A stretch of 64,000 bases of DNA. Origin: Psychrosphaera sp. F3M07. GTDB lineage: Bacteria > Pseudomonadota > Gammaproteobacteria > Enterobacterales > Alteromonadaceae. Location: NCBI RefSeq assembly GCF_018860345.1, contig NZ_JAHKPJ010000021.1:181173-245172 (forward strand), written 5' to 3'. Positions 1 through 8,978 of this stretch are shown here, piece by piece (the stretch's first letter is position 1; every line of letters starts with the position of its first letter). A program made the translations under genes and the position numbers. Under the pieces are notes generated by a model. That model was given only the letters and a program-made list of their open reading frames with translations. It was not told where the DNA came from and did not search any database.

Positions 1-232
1 TAATGTGGTATCTGTTGCGTTAAGTTTCCAATCACCTGACGAAATAGTAAATTTCATGCATCAACGCGAATACAGTTTTACAACCTTATTAGGCAATGCT
101 GATGTGTCTCAAGATTATAAGATACAAGCCTTTCCAACCTATTATGTGATTGACACAGACGGAATTGTGGTAAATAAATCTTTAGGTTACAGTACTGAAA
201 TTGGCATGCTACTTAGGTCGATGATTTTATAA
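1..232 (+). CDS. Thioredoxin-like protein disulfide oxidoreductase (C-terminal part)
   Basis: Only the last ~76 codons are present; the gene enters from the left edge in the frame beginning at base 2. The visible part has the second half of a TlpA/ScsD-like thioredoxin fold: a strand (VVSVAL), the cis-proline segment AFPTYYVID and the closing strand with DTDGIV. The ending GYSTEIGMLLR resembles the tail of periplasmic 'protein disulfide oxidoreductases' of the ScsD type. Such proteins reduce or oxidise cysteines in the periplasm. The CXXC active site would lie upstream of the window, so activity cannot be judged. The first in-frame GTG (base 5) is not a credible start. Confidence 0.7.
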   Translation, partial: NVVSVALSFQSPDEIVNFMHQREYSFTTLLGNADVSQDYKIQAFPTYYVIDTDGIVVNKSLGYSTEIGMLLRSMIL

Positions 233-322
233 GCAAAGTATCATCAAATTACGGTTTACGACTGGTTTCTAGTGGATTTTATGTGATAGTCTTGACCGGA
301 TAACAAGTTATGAGATCAAACC

Positions 323-1450
323 ATGAAAATTAGTAGTAATTTTGATAGCGGCAACATTGAAGTTGTTAGCTTAGACTCAACCTCTGACATTCAGTTAAAC
401 ATTTCAAAAGACAATAATTCAGATTTTTATCAGTGGTTTCATTTTAAAATTGAATCTACCGCAGGTGAAGAACACCAGTTCAGAATTCTAAACGCTAAAC
501 AATCGGCTTATCCTGATGGGTGGCAAGATTATAGAACTATGGCTTCGTATGACCGTGAAACTTGGTTCCGTATTGATACTTGTTATGAAGACGGTGAATT
601 GAAATTTAATCATATTCCTGATTTTGACCATGTGTTTTATGCTTATTTTGTTCCTTATTCCTATGAACGTCACTTAGATTTAATTCATAAATCTCAACTC
701 GCTCCCGATACTCAGCTTATTACTTTAGGTCAAACTATTGATGGCAGAGATATGTCTTTGTTACAAATTGGCCAAGAAGCTGAAGGTAAAAAGAATATCT
801 GGATAACGGCACGCCAACACCCTGGTGAATCTATGGCTGAGTGGTACGTAGAAGGTTTATTAGAACGTTTATTTGACCACGACGACGCTGTGTCACGTTT
901 GTTATTAGATAACGCAGTATTTTATGTTGTGCCTAATATGAACCCAGATGGTTCTGCTCGAGGACATTTAAGAACAAATGCGGTTGGTACTAACTTAAAC
1001 CGTGAGTGGCTAGAACCTTCTTTAGATAAAAGCCCAGAAGTTTTTTACGTTAGACAGAAGATGCTCGAGACGGGTGTGGACATGTTTTTAGATATCCATG
1101 GTGACGAAGCAATTCCATATAACTTTGTTGCTGGTTGTGAAGGTATCAAAAGCTATGATGCACGTCATCAAGCTTTAGAAGAGACTTTTAAAGCGGCTTA
1201 TGCTTCAGCCACACCAGAGTTTCAAGATGTTCATGGTTATGACAAAGATGAACCTGGCCAAGCATTACCAACTGTTGGTGCGGCTTGGGTTGGCGAACAG
1301 TTTAAATGTTTGTCTTATACCGTAGAAATGCCATTTAAAGATCATAATGATGCTCCTGATGCGTTTTATGGTTGGAACGATGTTCGTTCTGCTAAATTTG
1401 GCGCAGATGTATTAACTGCAATATTAGCGGTAGTTAAAAAATTACGCTAA
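323..1450 (+). CDS. M14-family zinc carboxypeptidase (cytosolic carboxypeptidase-like)
   Basis: This 375-residue protein has no signal peptide. It has an N-terminal beta-rich domain (about 1-120), then an M14 peptidase domain. Zinc ligands are visible as HPGE (about residue 166, His and Glu) and the His of FLDIHGDE (about 258). The substrate-binding segment NMNPDGSARGHLRTNA and the catalytic Glu in YTVEMPF (about 335) are also present. The two-domain layout matches the cytosolic carboxypeptidase-like M14 group found in proteobacteria, which trim C-terminal residues of peptides or proteins. The substrate is not known from sequence. It is a single-gene unit closed by the hairpin at 1464-1485. 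Confidence 0.85.
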   Translation: MKISSNFDSGNIEVVSLDSTSDIQLNISKDNNSDFYQWFHFKIESTAGEEHQFRILNAKQSAYPDGWQDYRTMASYDRETWFRIDTCYEDGELKFNHIPDFDHVFYAYFVPYSYERHLDLIHKSQLAPDTQLITLGQTIDGRDMSLLQIGQEAEGKKNIWITARQHPGESMAEWYVEGLLERLFDHDDAVSRLLLDNAVFYVVPNMNPDGSARGHLRTNAVGTNLNREWLEPSLDKSPEVFYVRQKMLETGVDMFLDIHGDEAIPYNFVAGCEGIKSYDARHQALEETFKAAYASATPEFQDVHGYDKDEPGQALPTVGAAWVGEQFKCLSYTVEMPFKDHNDAPDAFYGWNDVRSAKFGADVLTAILAVVKKLR

Positions 1451-1463
1451 AACAACTTTCGAA

Positions 1464-1492
1464 ATGGGGTAGGGAACTACCCCATTATTTTA
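1464..1492 (+). terminator. Rho-independent terminator after the M14 peptidase
   Basis: A 9-bp perfect stem (ATGGGGTAG / CTACCCCAT) with a GGAA tetraloop is followed by TATTTTAT. It lies in the 76-bp gap before the symporter gene. Confidence 0.8.
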
Positions 1493-1526
1493 TGTAACAA
1501 TAACTATAATAAAAAAGGAATAAACA

Positions 1527-3206
1527 GTGAACGCACTAAATGATTTACTCGTTTTTCTAGATAGCCTATTAGGAAGCTCTCCTTGGTTCCCTTATGTGCT
1601 ATTAGGTGTCGGTATCTTCTTCACCATCTACCTTAAATTTCCACAAATACGTTACTTTAAACATGCTTGGCAGGTTGTAACTGGTAAGTATGATAAAAAA
1701 GGCGCTGAAGGTGATACCAATCATTTCCAAGCTCTTTCAACGGCATTATCTGGTACCGTTGGAACAGGTAACATAGGTGGTGTTGCATTAGCCTTATCTA
1801 TTGGTGGTCCGGCTGCATTATTTTGGATGTGGATGACGGCATTTTTTGGTATGACGACTAAGTTTGTCGAAGTAACTATGTCACACAAATATCGTGTGAA
1901 AGCGGAAGATGGCACTATGGCGGGTGGTCCAATGTATTACATGGATCGTCGTTTAAATATGAAATGGCTCGCTGTTGCCTTTGCGATCGCAACGGTAATT
2001 AGCTCATTTGGTACTGGTAGTTTACCTCAAATAAATAATATCGCCGTAAGTATGGAAAGTTCGTTTGGTATTGAACGAATGATAACCGGTGGCGTATTAG
2101 CGGTAGCGCTAGCTCTTGTAATCTTAGGTGGTATTAAACGTATCGCTTATGTTACTTCACGTATCGTCCCTGTTATGTCTGTTTTTTATGTTATTGGTGC
2201 GTTAGGCGTAATTTTCTACAATATTGAAAACTTAGTACCATCATTTGTTTCTGTATTTGCAGATGCCTTTACTGGTTCTGCGGCAACAGGTGGATTCGTC
2301 GGTGCGGCATTTGCTTATGCATTTACTAAAGGTGTTAACCGCGGTTTATTCTCAAATGAAGCAGGTCAAGGTTCTGCTCCAATTGCACATGCTGCAGCAA
2401 AAGCGGACGAACCAGTTTCTGAAGGTATGGTTTCAATTTTAGAACCGTTTATTGATACCATCATTATTTGTACTTTAACTGGTATGGTGATTCTATCTTC
2501 TGGTGCGTGGCACGATAAGTTTGAAAATGATTTCCAACGTTCGGACATGTCAATATTGTCAGGACAATATGTTGAAAGCTCTGAACAAAACATGAACTCG
2601 CTATACCTTTATTTAAATGGCCAAGAAAGTGATGTTGAAAAATTCTCTGGCGAATTAAAAGTAATTGAAGGTAAAGCTCAAGGTGATAATTTCACTGTGA
2701 TTAATTCACGTTCAATTGCTGAAAACGTAAACTTCTTATTACCAGGCGAACATTTATATAACGGCAAATTACAGGTTATCGATGGGCAACTGAAAAACAA
2801 AGAAATTATAGTTCGCGGTGATTCATTAATTCACTCCGCCGCTTTAACAACAGAAGCATTTACAAAAGGCTACTTTGGTGAGCACGGCAAATACATAGTT
2901 ACTATTGGTTTGTTATTATTTGCTTTCTCAACTGCGATAGCTTGGTCGTATTATGGCGACAGAGCAATGACGTACCTATTAGGTGCACGTTCGGTTATGC
3001 CATATCGTGTTATTTATTGTGCGGCGTTTGCTTGGGCTGCGGTAGCTGATACATCATTAATATGGATGTTAGCTGCGGTTGCCATTGTTGTTATGACCTT
3101 ACCTAACTTATTCGGCATCATGTTACTTCGTAAAGAAATGAAGGAAACGGTTGATGACTATTGGGTTAAGTTCAATAAAGAACATGGTGAAAATAAAGAT
3201 AACTAA
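1527..3206 (+). CDS. Sodium:alanine symporter (AGCS family)
   Basis: This 559-residue multi-spanning inner-membrane protein belongs to the alanine/glycine:cation symporter family, which imports small neutral amino acids with Na+. Family signatures include [16 protein letters not shown] near residue 75, the [11 protein letters not shown] segment and the [15 protein letters not shown] motif near residue 280. The start is GTG at 1527 with AAAGGAA just upstream (1514-1520). Roughly residues 333-438 form a long hydrophilic insertion after LSSGAW and before the last membrane block ([19 protein letters not shown]). Simple AGCS proteins have only a short loop there. The gene appears monocistronic, with a terminator at 3265-3296. 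Confidence 0.9.
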   Translation: MNALNDLLVFLDSLLGSSPWFPYVLLGVGIFFTIYLKFPQIRYFKHAWQVVTGKYDKKGAEGDTNHFQALSTALSGTVGTGNIGGVALALSIGGPAALFWMWMTAFFGMTTKFVEVTMSHKYRVKAEDGTMAGGPMYYMDRRLNMKWLAVAFAIATVISSFGTGSLPQINNIAVSMESSFGIERMITGGVLAVALALVILGGIKRIAYVTSRIVPVMSVFYVIGALGVIFYNIENLVPSFVSVFADAFTGSAATGGFVGAAFAYAFTKGVNRGLFSNEAGQGSAPIAHAAAKADEPVSEGMVSILEPFIDTIIICTLTGMVILSSGAWHDKFENDFQRSDMSILSGQYVESSEQNMNSLYLYLNGQESDVEKFSGELKVIEGKAQGDNFTVINSRSIAENVNFLLPGEHLYNGKLQVIDGQLKNKEIIVRGDSLIHSAALTTEAFTKGYFGEHGKYIVTIGLLLFAFSTAIAWSYYGDRAMTYLLGARSVMPYRVIYCAAFAWAAVADTSLIWMLAAVAIVVMTLPNLFGIMLLRKEMKETVDDYWVKFNKEHGENKDN

Positions 3207-3264
3207 GTTGTTTTTATAAAATTAAGCCACATTAAATACTAATTAAAACTATATAATTAGTATC

Positions 3265-3297
3265 AAAAGCATCCTAATAATATTAGGGTGCTTTTTC
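3265..3297 (+). terminator. Rho-independent terminator after the symporter
   Basis: The inverted repeat AAAAGCATCCTAAT / ATTAGGGTGCTTTT has one T-G wobble and runs into a T tract. It lies 58 bp after the stop codon. Confidence 0.8.
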
Positions 3298-3362
3298 TGC
3301 GTTTATCCCTCAGTATTTTTACAACGGATGAAATGAATAATATCTTTTAGAAAGAGTGTAGT

Positions 3363-3689
3363 ATGGCCATTATTAAATGCCCTCAATGTGCAAAATCTAT
3401 CTCGGACAAACAAAAGGTTTGTCCACATTGCGACCTAGATATGAATGATCTTACTGAAGAAAAGTTACATTCATTAAGCAAGATCAAATCATTAAAAAAT
3501 AGTCAGTCTATTATGACTCACCAAGCCATAGCGATGTTGTTATTTTTAATGGGGGTTTTTACCTTTTATAACAGCGATGATAAAACGGCTCCTCAATATT
3601 TCATGTCGCAAGCATGTATTGTTGTTGGTTTTGTCTGGTACATCATTAATCGTATTCGGATCATTATGTCCAAACGTAAAAAGTCTTAG
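3363..3689 (+). CDS. Small zinc-ribbon membrane protein
   Basis: This 108-residue protein starts with a zinc-ribbon of two CXXC knuckles (CPQC at 6-9 and CPHC at about 21-24). A charged linker and two hydrophobic segments (about 59-72 and 80-97) follow, and it ends in a basic tail (MSKRKKS). It therefore looks like a small inner-membrane protein with a cytoplasmic metal-binding head. I do not recognise a specific named family. It is immediately upstream of the DUF1315 and DUF349 genes and is probably cotranscribed with them. ATG at 3363 follows a modest ribosome-binding region (GAAAGAGTG). Confidence 0.7.
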   Translation: MAIIKCPQCAKSISDKQKVCPHCDLDMNDLTEEKLHSLSKIKSLKNSQSIMTHQAIAMLLFLMGVFTFYNSDDKTAPQYFMSQACIVVGFVWYIINRIRIIMSKRKKS

Positions 3690-3700
3690 TGGGTAACACA

Positions 3701-3982
3701 ATGAATTTAGATCAAATGTTGGCGTCAGTAACGCCGGAAGTTTTTGAAAACTTAAAATACGCTGTAGAAACGGGTAAATGGCAAAATGGCCAGCGTTTAA
3801 CTGCGGAACAAAGAGATAATTCCTTACAACTTGTATTGGCGTATCAAGCCAAAGTTGAAAAATCTAATCAGCATTTTACCATCGGTGAAGACGGTGAAAT
3901 GGTGATGAAATCTAAGCGTGAATTAAAACGCGAATTTTTACCTGAAACTGACATCGCAAGGTTTGACCAAGATGATATTTAG
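3701..3982 (+). CDS. DUF1315 family protein (YeaC-like)
   Basis: This 93-residue protein is clearly related to E. coli YeaC: MNLDQMLASVTPEVFENL at the start, LQLVLAYQAK in the middle and GEMVMKSKRELK near the end. The function is unknown in the family. I place the start at ATG 3701. A GTG at 3689 in the same frame overlaps the previous stop codon, and starting there would add four residues absent from the family. The 3' end overlaps the next gene by 11 bases, which suggests translational coupling. Confidence 0.85.
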   Translation: MNLDQMLASVTPEVFENLKYAVETGKWQNGQRLTAEQRDNSLQLVLAYQAKVEKSNQHFTIGEDGEMVMKSKRELKREFLPETDIARFDQDDI

Positions 3983-6752
3983 TAAATTATTTAGAAAGAA
4001 AAAATGGCAAAGTGAAAAAGTAAGTGAACGTTTAGCCGCCGTTGCAGAACTGGATAAAGATGTTATAGCAAATAAATCAATTTTACATGAGTTGGCTTTT
4101 AATGATGGCGATGAGAAAGTAAGACGCGCAACCTTAGAAAAATTAAATGATTTTGCATTATGGTGGCAGGCATTTAGAAATGATCACTCAGATAACATTA
4201 AGAAAAATGCTGAACGCATCATTATTGAGTCATTAACAGGTGTTCGTGATACAAATTTAGATGCAAAATTAAAAGTGCAGTTTATCGAGCAATGTAATAA
4301 AACTCAGTTGTTAGAACGGATTGTATTTGAACTTAATGATGAAGCATTAACGTTAAGTACCATAGAGCGCTTAAATAAAGACGTTTTACATTTCAGAGCG
4401 ATTACCGAAAGTACCTTATCTGATGAGGCAAAATTAAGTTTATTAGCCAATATTAATGATATGAATCAACTTAAGAAGTTAGCTAAAAAACTCAATGGCA
4501 GCTTACTTAGCCATGTTGAACAAAAAATTGAAAAATTAAAACTTGATGCGGAAAAACCAGTTAAGTTAGAAAAGCAAATTAGATTAGTGTTAGCACAATT
4601 AAACGCACTTAAAGATAAAAGCGACTTTTCAGTGATTGCTGAAAAACAAGCTGAAATAGAAAATCAATGGCAACAAGCAGTAAACGACATTGATATTTTA
4701 GAAAACGAAGTGAAAACCGAGTTACTGGCTAAACATCAAAAAATCGTAGCAACACTAGAACGCATTCAAGCACCGCTTAAAGCACAATGGCAACAACAGC
4801 AAGAAGCCGAGCAACTCGCTCAAGAGCAACAAAATCACTTTGAACAAATCAGTGCTGAATTAGCCGCTGTCGAGTCTAAAATTACCCAGTCAATTGCTGA
4901 CGACAGTGAAATAGAGCAAAGCCAACTAAGTAATGATATCAATACCATTACCCATAAATGTAATGAAGTTAGTTTAAATGATACTAACCGTATTGAGTTA
5001 TTAAAACGTGCAGAAACAATTTTCAACCGTGCTAATCAAATACCAAAAATAAAACAATCGATATTATTGGCCAAAGGATTATTGGAAAAGTTACAACAAC
5101 TACCAATACCTCAAGACTTAACTTCTTTAAATGCCATTCAAAGTGAGTTTAAACAACTTAAAAAAGAATGGCAGCATAACTTAAAGGAAGTAGGTATCTC
5201 CCTGCCAACGGACATTGCTGGTGAATATGACAGTTTAATTAAGCTCAGAGATAATGCGATTAGTGAGTTTGAGAAACAACAACGTCAAATATTCAATCAA
5301 ATACGTCGCAAAATTCCTGAACTTGAAGAACTAATCAAGCAAGGGAAATTTAATAATGCATTTGGTTTATATAAAAAAATGACCTTTTGGTATGCCGACT
5401 TAAATGATTACCAAAAAAATCAGATAGCCCGTAACTGGGAATTTTTAGAATCTGAAATGGAGAAGTTAAAAGAATTACAAATGTCTTTTTCTAATCCTAA
5501 AAAACAAGAGCTATTGGCGGATATTAAAAAATTGGCGGAAACGCCATTGGTTGACCCTACAGAACAAGCTCATCGTGTAAGGTTATTACGTTCTAACTGG
5601 CAATCGTTAGGCCATGCGGGTGATGATCAAGAAAATGCATTAAACGAAGAGTTTAATCAGTTTTGTGAAACTGCCTTTGTACCGTGTCGTGAACACTACA
5701 AAGAATTAGAAGATGAACGCCAAGCTAACTTGGACGCCAAACTTCTTATTATTAGTCAGTTGGAAACGTTAGCTAATAATTTAAAAAGCTCAGAAGTTTC
5801 AAGCTGGAAGGACTTAGAGTCCGTTTTTGTGAAGTTAACTAAGTTATGGCGTGAAACTGGATTAATCGACCGAGACAAAGTATCTGAGATTAATAACCGT
5901 TATCAAGCAACATTAAAACCAATAAAACAAGCCATTACTAAGCACCACGTTAGCAATGAACAAGCAAAACAAGCGTTAATTAAACAAGCGCAAGAATTAG
6001 CTGCTCAAGAAATGGATTTAACACAAAAGTCAGACAAACTTAAAGGTTTGCAAGCTAAGTGGAAAACCGTTGGTTTTGCAGGTAAAGGCACAGACCAAAA
6101 GCTTTGGAATGAGTTTAGAGCGGTGAATAACCCAATATTTGAACAACGTGATAATGATAAGAAACAAGAGATGGATGCGGCAAATGAGTTATTTGATACT
6201 CATATGGCCATGTTATCTGATCTCAAACATTCAATTGAAGATGTGACTGAAATAAATGAACTGCGTTCTATTATCGATCAGGCTGAACAAAGCTTAACTC
6301 AAGTTAAAGGTGTTGCTAAACCTCAGTTTGAAAAGTTAAGACGTATTGTACTTTCTATCACTAAGATCGCTGATGAAGCTATTGCTGAACGTAGAGCAAA
6401 ACAAGAACAACAAATATATGTAGATCTGTTTTCTGCCGTTGAAGCATTAGTTGAGGGGAAGGCGGCTGATTTAAGTCAGTTTAAGTCTTCTTGGCAAAAT
6501 GCTTTTAACATGAATTCAAAACAAGATCGTCATCAAGTCACCTTAATGATGGAGATCACTGCTGGATTAACTTCGCCAGAGGTTGATAAAGCTAAACGTA
6601 ATGAAGTTCAAATGGAGATGTTGAGTGCTAAGATGGAGCAGGGCATTGAATATAATGTTCAAGAGTTACTAGAATCTTGGTTAGCTGCCGGCATATTCAC
6701 AGAAGCAGATATAGAATTGTTAACGAGAATTAAACCAATATTTATTTCTTAG
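3972..6752 (+). CDS. DUF349 domain-containing protein
   Basis: This large 926-residue protein is highly charged and almost entirely helical. It contains repeated DUF349-type segments such as LKAQWQQQQEAEQL, LKKEWQHNLKEVG, LRSNWQSLGHAGDD and LQAKWKTVGFAGKGTD, the last two being the clearest. Long coiled-coil stretches (about 200-330) separate the repeats. No signal peptide or membrane segment is visible, so it is probably cytoplasmic. Proteins of this family are widespread in marine gammaproteobacteria without an established function. I choose ATG 3972 (MIFSKLFRKKKWQ) over the in-frame TTG at 3963; it overlaps the end of the DUF1315 gene. Confidence 0.8.
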   Translation: MIFSKLFRKKKWQSEKVSERLAAVAELDKDVIANKSILHELAFNDGDEKVRRATLEKLNDFALWWQAFRNDHSDNIKKNAERIIIESLTGVRDTNLDAKLKVQFIEQCNKTQLLERIVFELNDEALTLSTIERLNKDVLHFRAITESTLSDEAKLSLLANINDMNQLKKLAKKLNGSLLSHVEQKIEKLKLDAEKPVKLEKQIRLVLAQLNALKDKSDFSVIAEKQAEIENQWQQAVNDIDILENEVKTELLAKHQKIVATLERIQAPLKAQWQQQQEAEQLAQEQQNHFEQISAELAAVESKITQSIADDSEIEQSQLSNDINTITHKCNEVSLNDTNRIELLKRAETIFNRANQIPKIKQSILLAKGLLEKLQQLPIPQDLTSLNAIQSEFKQLKKEWQHNLKEVGISLPTDIAGEYDSLIKLRDNAISEFEKQQRQIFNQIRRKIPELEELIKQGKFNNAFGLYKKMTFWYADLNDYQKNQIARNWEFLESEMEKLKELQMSFSNPKKQELLADIKKLAETPLVDPTEQAHRVRLLRSNWQSLGHAGDDQENALNEEFNQFCETAFVPCREHYKELEDERQANLDAKLLIISQLETLANNLKSSEVSSWKDLESVFVKLTKLWRETGLIDRDKVSEINNRYQATLKPIKQAITKHHVSNEQAKQALIKQAQELAAQEMDLTQKSDKLKGLQAKWKTVGFAGKGTDQKLWNEFRAVNNPIFEQRDNDKKQEMDAANELFDTHMAMLSDLKHSIEDVTEINELRSIIDQAEQSLTQVKGVAKPQFEKLRRIVLSITKIADEAIAERRAKQEQQIYVDLFSAVEALVEGKAADLSQFKSSWQNAFNMNSKQDRHQVTLMMEITAGLTSPEVDKAKRNEVQMEMLSAKMEQGIEYNVQELLESWLAAGIFTEADIELLTRIKPIFIS

Positions 6753-6768
6753 ACTACATTTGTGCTAT

Positions 6769-6799
6769 AAAAAAAGACTGGCTTGCCAGTCTTTTTTTT
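6769..6799. terminator. Bidirectional terminator
   Basis: AAAAAAAGACTGGC / GCCAGTCTTTTTTT is a 14-bp stem with a TT loop and symmetrical A/T flanks. It lies between the convergent DUF349 gene and the small minus-strand gene. Confidence 0.85.
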
Positions 6800-6815
6800 A
6801 CCTGTTAAATAATGA

Positions 6816-7004
6816 TTAACTAGGTGTATCAATATAATCTTTAATTTTGCGCCTGATTTCAGTGAGATCGGTATTATCTTCTGGAAATAATGCAATTAAC
6901 TCATCAAATGAATCCCATTGAGCTTTATTAACCACTTTACTAAACAACGTGTATTCTTCATTCGTTAAATTTAAGAGCTTCTTTAGAAACAATGACGAGG
7001 ACAT
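6816..7004 (-). CDS. Small hypothetical protein (62 aa)
   Basis: The predicted product is 62 residues, acidic and helical (SLFLKKLLNLTNEEYTLFSK, then a C-terminal EIRRKIKDYIDT). I choose ATG at 7004 because AAGG sits six bases upstream. The alternative GTG at 7034 would add ten residues but has no ribosome-binding site. I do not recognise the family. Acceptable codon use, a good ribosome-binding site and a shared terminator (6769-6799) argue that it is real. Its neighbours, DUF349 and hflX, give no functional clue. Confidence 0.5.
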   Translation of the reverse strand: MSSSLFLKKLLNLTNEEYTLFSKVVNKAQWDSFDELIALFPEDNTDLTEIRRKIKDYIDTPS

Positions 7005-7198
7005 AGATAACCTTAAAGTGTCAAACTTTGACACATACTAAGAATAAACTAATGGTTTATCAACTAGATATTGTAAAACTGAAATCTGCACTTTGAACAG
7101 GGGTTTAATTACTAAACCTTAAATGTACGAGGTGACTGACATATAATCTATGCAGAGTTGAGTATCGGTCTGTTCATTTACATTAATCATTTACTAAC

Positions 7199-7230
7199 AG
7201 CGGTGACATTAACGAGTTAATTTCACCGCT
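7199..7230. other. Strong hairpin downstream of hflX
   Basis: Nested inverted repeats: AGCGGTGA / TCACCGCT outside and ATTAAC / GTTAAT inside. Together they make about 14 paired bases with one mismatch and a 2-base loop. On the minus strand it lies just after the hflX stop codon, but the flank is not a clean T run on either strand. It could be an RNA 3'-end or stability element rather than a classical terminator. Confidence 0.5.
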
Positions 7231-7246
7231 ATTATTATTGGATGTA

Positions 7247-8587
7247 TTATATATTTTGCATGCTCTTTTTTAATCGAGCTAAGTCAATCGCACTTGAACG
7301 TACAGTCAACTTTATGTGGTCGTATTCATATTCTTCATTAATTACACTCATGGTGTTACGTATCTCGCCAACAATGCCTTTAGCGGTATATGGAATAATG
7401 ACTTGTTCCTCAATCATTTCTTGTTCAGCAATACCTACTATATATTCATGCAGTTTAGCCACATCTTTGGGATCACGTGCTGAAGTGAGCATCGCATCTG
7501 GATACTCAATAATAAGTTGAGCTTGTTGCTCAACGCTTAGTTGATCGGACTTGTTTAATATAAGTAATTTTTTACTGCCTTCAACGCCAACTTCTTCAAG
7601 CACTTCGTTGACAACCTCAAGTTGCTTGCGAAATGAAGGATCGGAGGCATCAACCACGTATAACAGTAACGAGGCATCATGTGCTTCCGCTAAGGTAGAA
7701 TGGAATGACGCAACCAGATCATGTGGTAATTTCTTAATAAAACCAACCGTATCTGACACTAATATTCTTGGGTGAGTAACGGGGAATAATGCACGAACGG
7801 TAGTATCAAGAGTGGCAAACAGTTTGTTTTCACCTTCAACTTCACTGCCGGTAATTGCACGCATCATTGATGATTTACCCGCATTGGTATATCCCACCAA
7901 TGCTACACAAAAATGTTCAGAACGTTGTGTACGTCGGCCTTTCATTTCTTCTTGAACACTTACCAATTGGCGTTTTAATTCAGCAAGTTGGTCACGAACA
8001 TTACGACGGTTCAGTTCCAGTGTAGTTTCGCCTGCGCCTTTACCCATTTGGTGTTCTTTATCACCCGTTGAGGTTTCTCGAAGCCTTGGTGCTACATAGT
8101 TAAGGCGTGCAATTTCAACTTGTAATTTAGCCGTTTTGGTACGTGCATGACGGCTAAATATTTCAATAATAACGCCGGTGCGGTCAAATACTTCAACCCC
8201 TAACTGGTTCTCAACATTACGCATTTGAGATGGGCTTAAGTCGCAGTCAAACACTACAATATCGGCACAAGCAATAGGTAGGTTTACTGATGGGATATCA
8301 TTAAAGTCTAAATCATAGTCCAGTTCATCGTCATTATCAGTAGCTTCAATTATCCCTTTGTTACCAGTAAGTTGTGCTATTTCTGCTAACTTGCCTAACC
8401 CAAGAACATTAACGCGTTTAGTAGAACTCTGATTTTGTGACTGAGTACCAACAACTTTAAATCCTAATGTTGTCACCAAGCGGGCAAGTTCAGCCAATGA
8501 CTCTTCAGCCTCAGCCCCTTTAAATTCAGGTGTACGAACGGAAATTAATAAAGCGTTATTAAGGGATGGTTTTGCTGTTAATTGCAT
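7247..8587 (-). CDS. hflX: GTPase HflX
   Basis: This 446-residue HflX-type GTPase binds ribosomes; in E. coli it splits stalled or heat-damaged 70S ribosomes. The N-terminal HflX domain (1-200) carries the glycine-rich block GKGAGETTLELNRR, followed by a coiled coil (LAELKRQLVSVQEEM). The G domain shows G1 GYTNAGKSS (about 231-239), G2 with TLDTTVR, G3 DTVGFI and G4 NKSD. Length and order fit the family. In enterobacteria hflX follows hfq, whereas here it stands alone, so it may be a lone or second copy. The strong hairpin at 7199-7230 follows it. Confidence 0.93.
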   Translation of the reverse strand: MQLTAKPSLNNALLISVRTPEFKGAEAEESLAELARLVTTLGFKVVGTQSQNQSSTKRVNVLGLGKLAEIAQLTGNKGIIEATDNDDELDYDLDFNDIPSVNLPIACADIVVFDCDLSPSQMRNVENQLGVEVFDRTGVIIEIFSRHARTKTAKLQVEIARLNYVAPRLRETSTGDKEHQMGKGAGETTLELNRRNVRDQLAELKRQLVSVQEEMKGRRTQRSEHFCVALVGYTNAGKSSMMRAITGSEVEGENKLFATLDTTVRALFPVTHPRILVSDTVGFIKKLPHDLVASFHSTLAEAHDASLLLYVVDASDPSFRKQLEVVNEVLEEVGVEGSKKLLILNKSDQLSVEQQAQLIIEYPDAMLTSARDPKDVAKLHEYIVGIAEQEMIEEQVIIPYTAKGIVGEIRNTMSVINEEYEYDHIKLTVRSSAIDLARLKKSMQNI

Positions 8588-8978
8588 ATAAATTGTTTAT
8601 TAATGCACGCATGTTAATAAATGGTGCAAGCCTAATGTTTAATTTTGAATAGGGGGCAAGCTTACGCTGTTATGGGGGAAGTTGTAAGTTATATAAAAAA
8701 CAGCAGTAAAAAGTCAGCCGGAAGTTATAAGCCGTAATCGGTAAGTAAAAGCAATAACGTCGTTTACAAACTCTGATGGATTTATTGCGAGTGATTCTAT
8801 GTCTATTTTTTATGGTGATATTTTAGTGCCGCTAACATCTAATTGTTTGTTTATGCGGTGTAATGAAATGGCGACCTAAATATTTAAAGTGAAACTAGAT
8901 CGTCTATTTGTCCACGAACAAAGTAATATTTATATATTACAATCTGCATAGGATTTATATATTTTTCGCCGCTCGCCG
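8588..8978. other. 391-bp gap, no gene seen
   Basis: This stretch lies between the start of hflX and the end of the response regulator gene, so it should hold the hflX promoter. I see only short open frames without convincing ribosome-binding sites, for example a 26-codon frame from the ATG near 8799. A short direct repeat, CGCCGCTCGCCGCT, lies just before the regulator stop codon. No tRNA-like or terminator structure was recognised. Confidence 0.5.

Noticed and set aside
2507-2522. TGGCACGATAAGTTTG as a sigma-54 promoter
   Set aside because: It lies inside the symporter coding sequence and has a poor -12 element.
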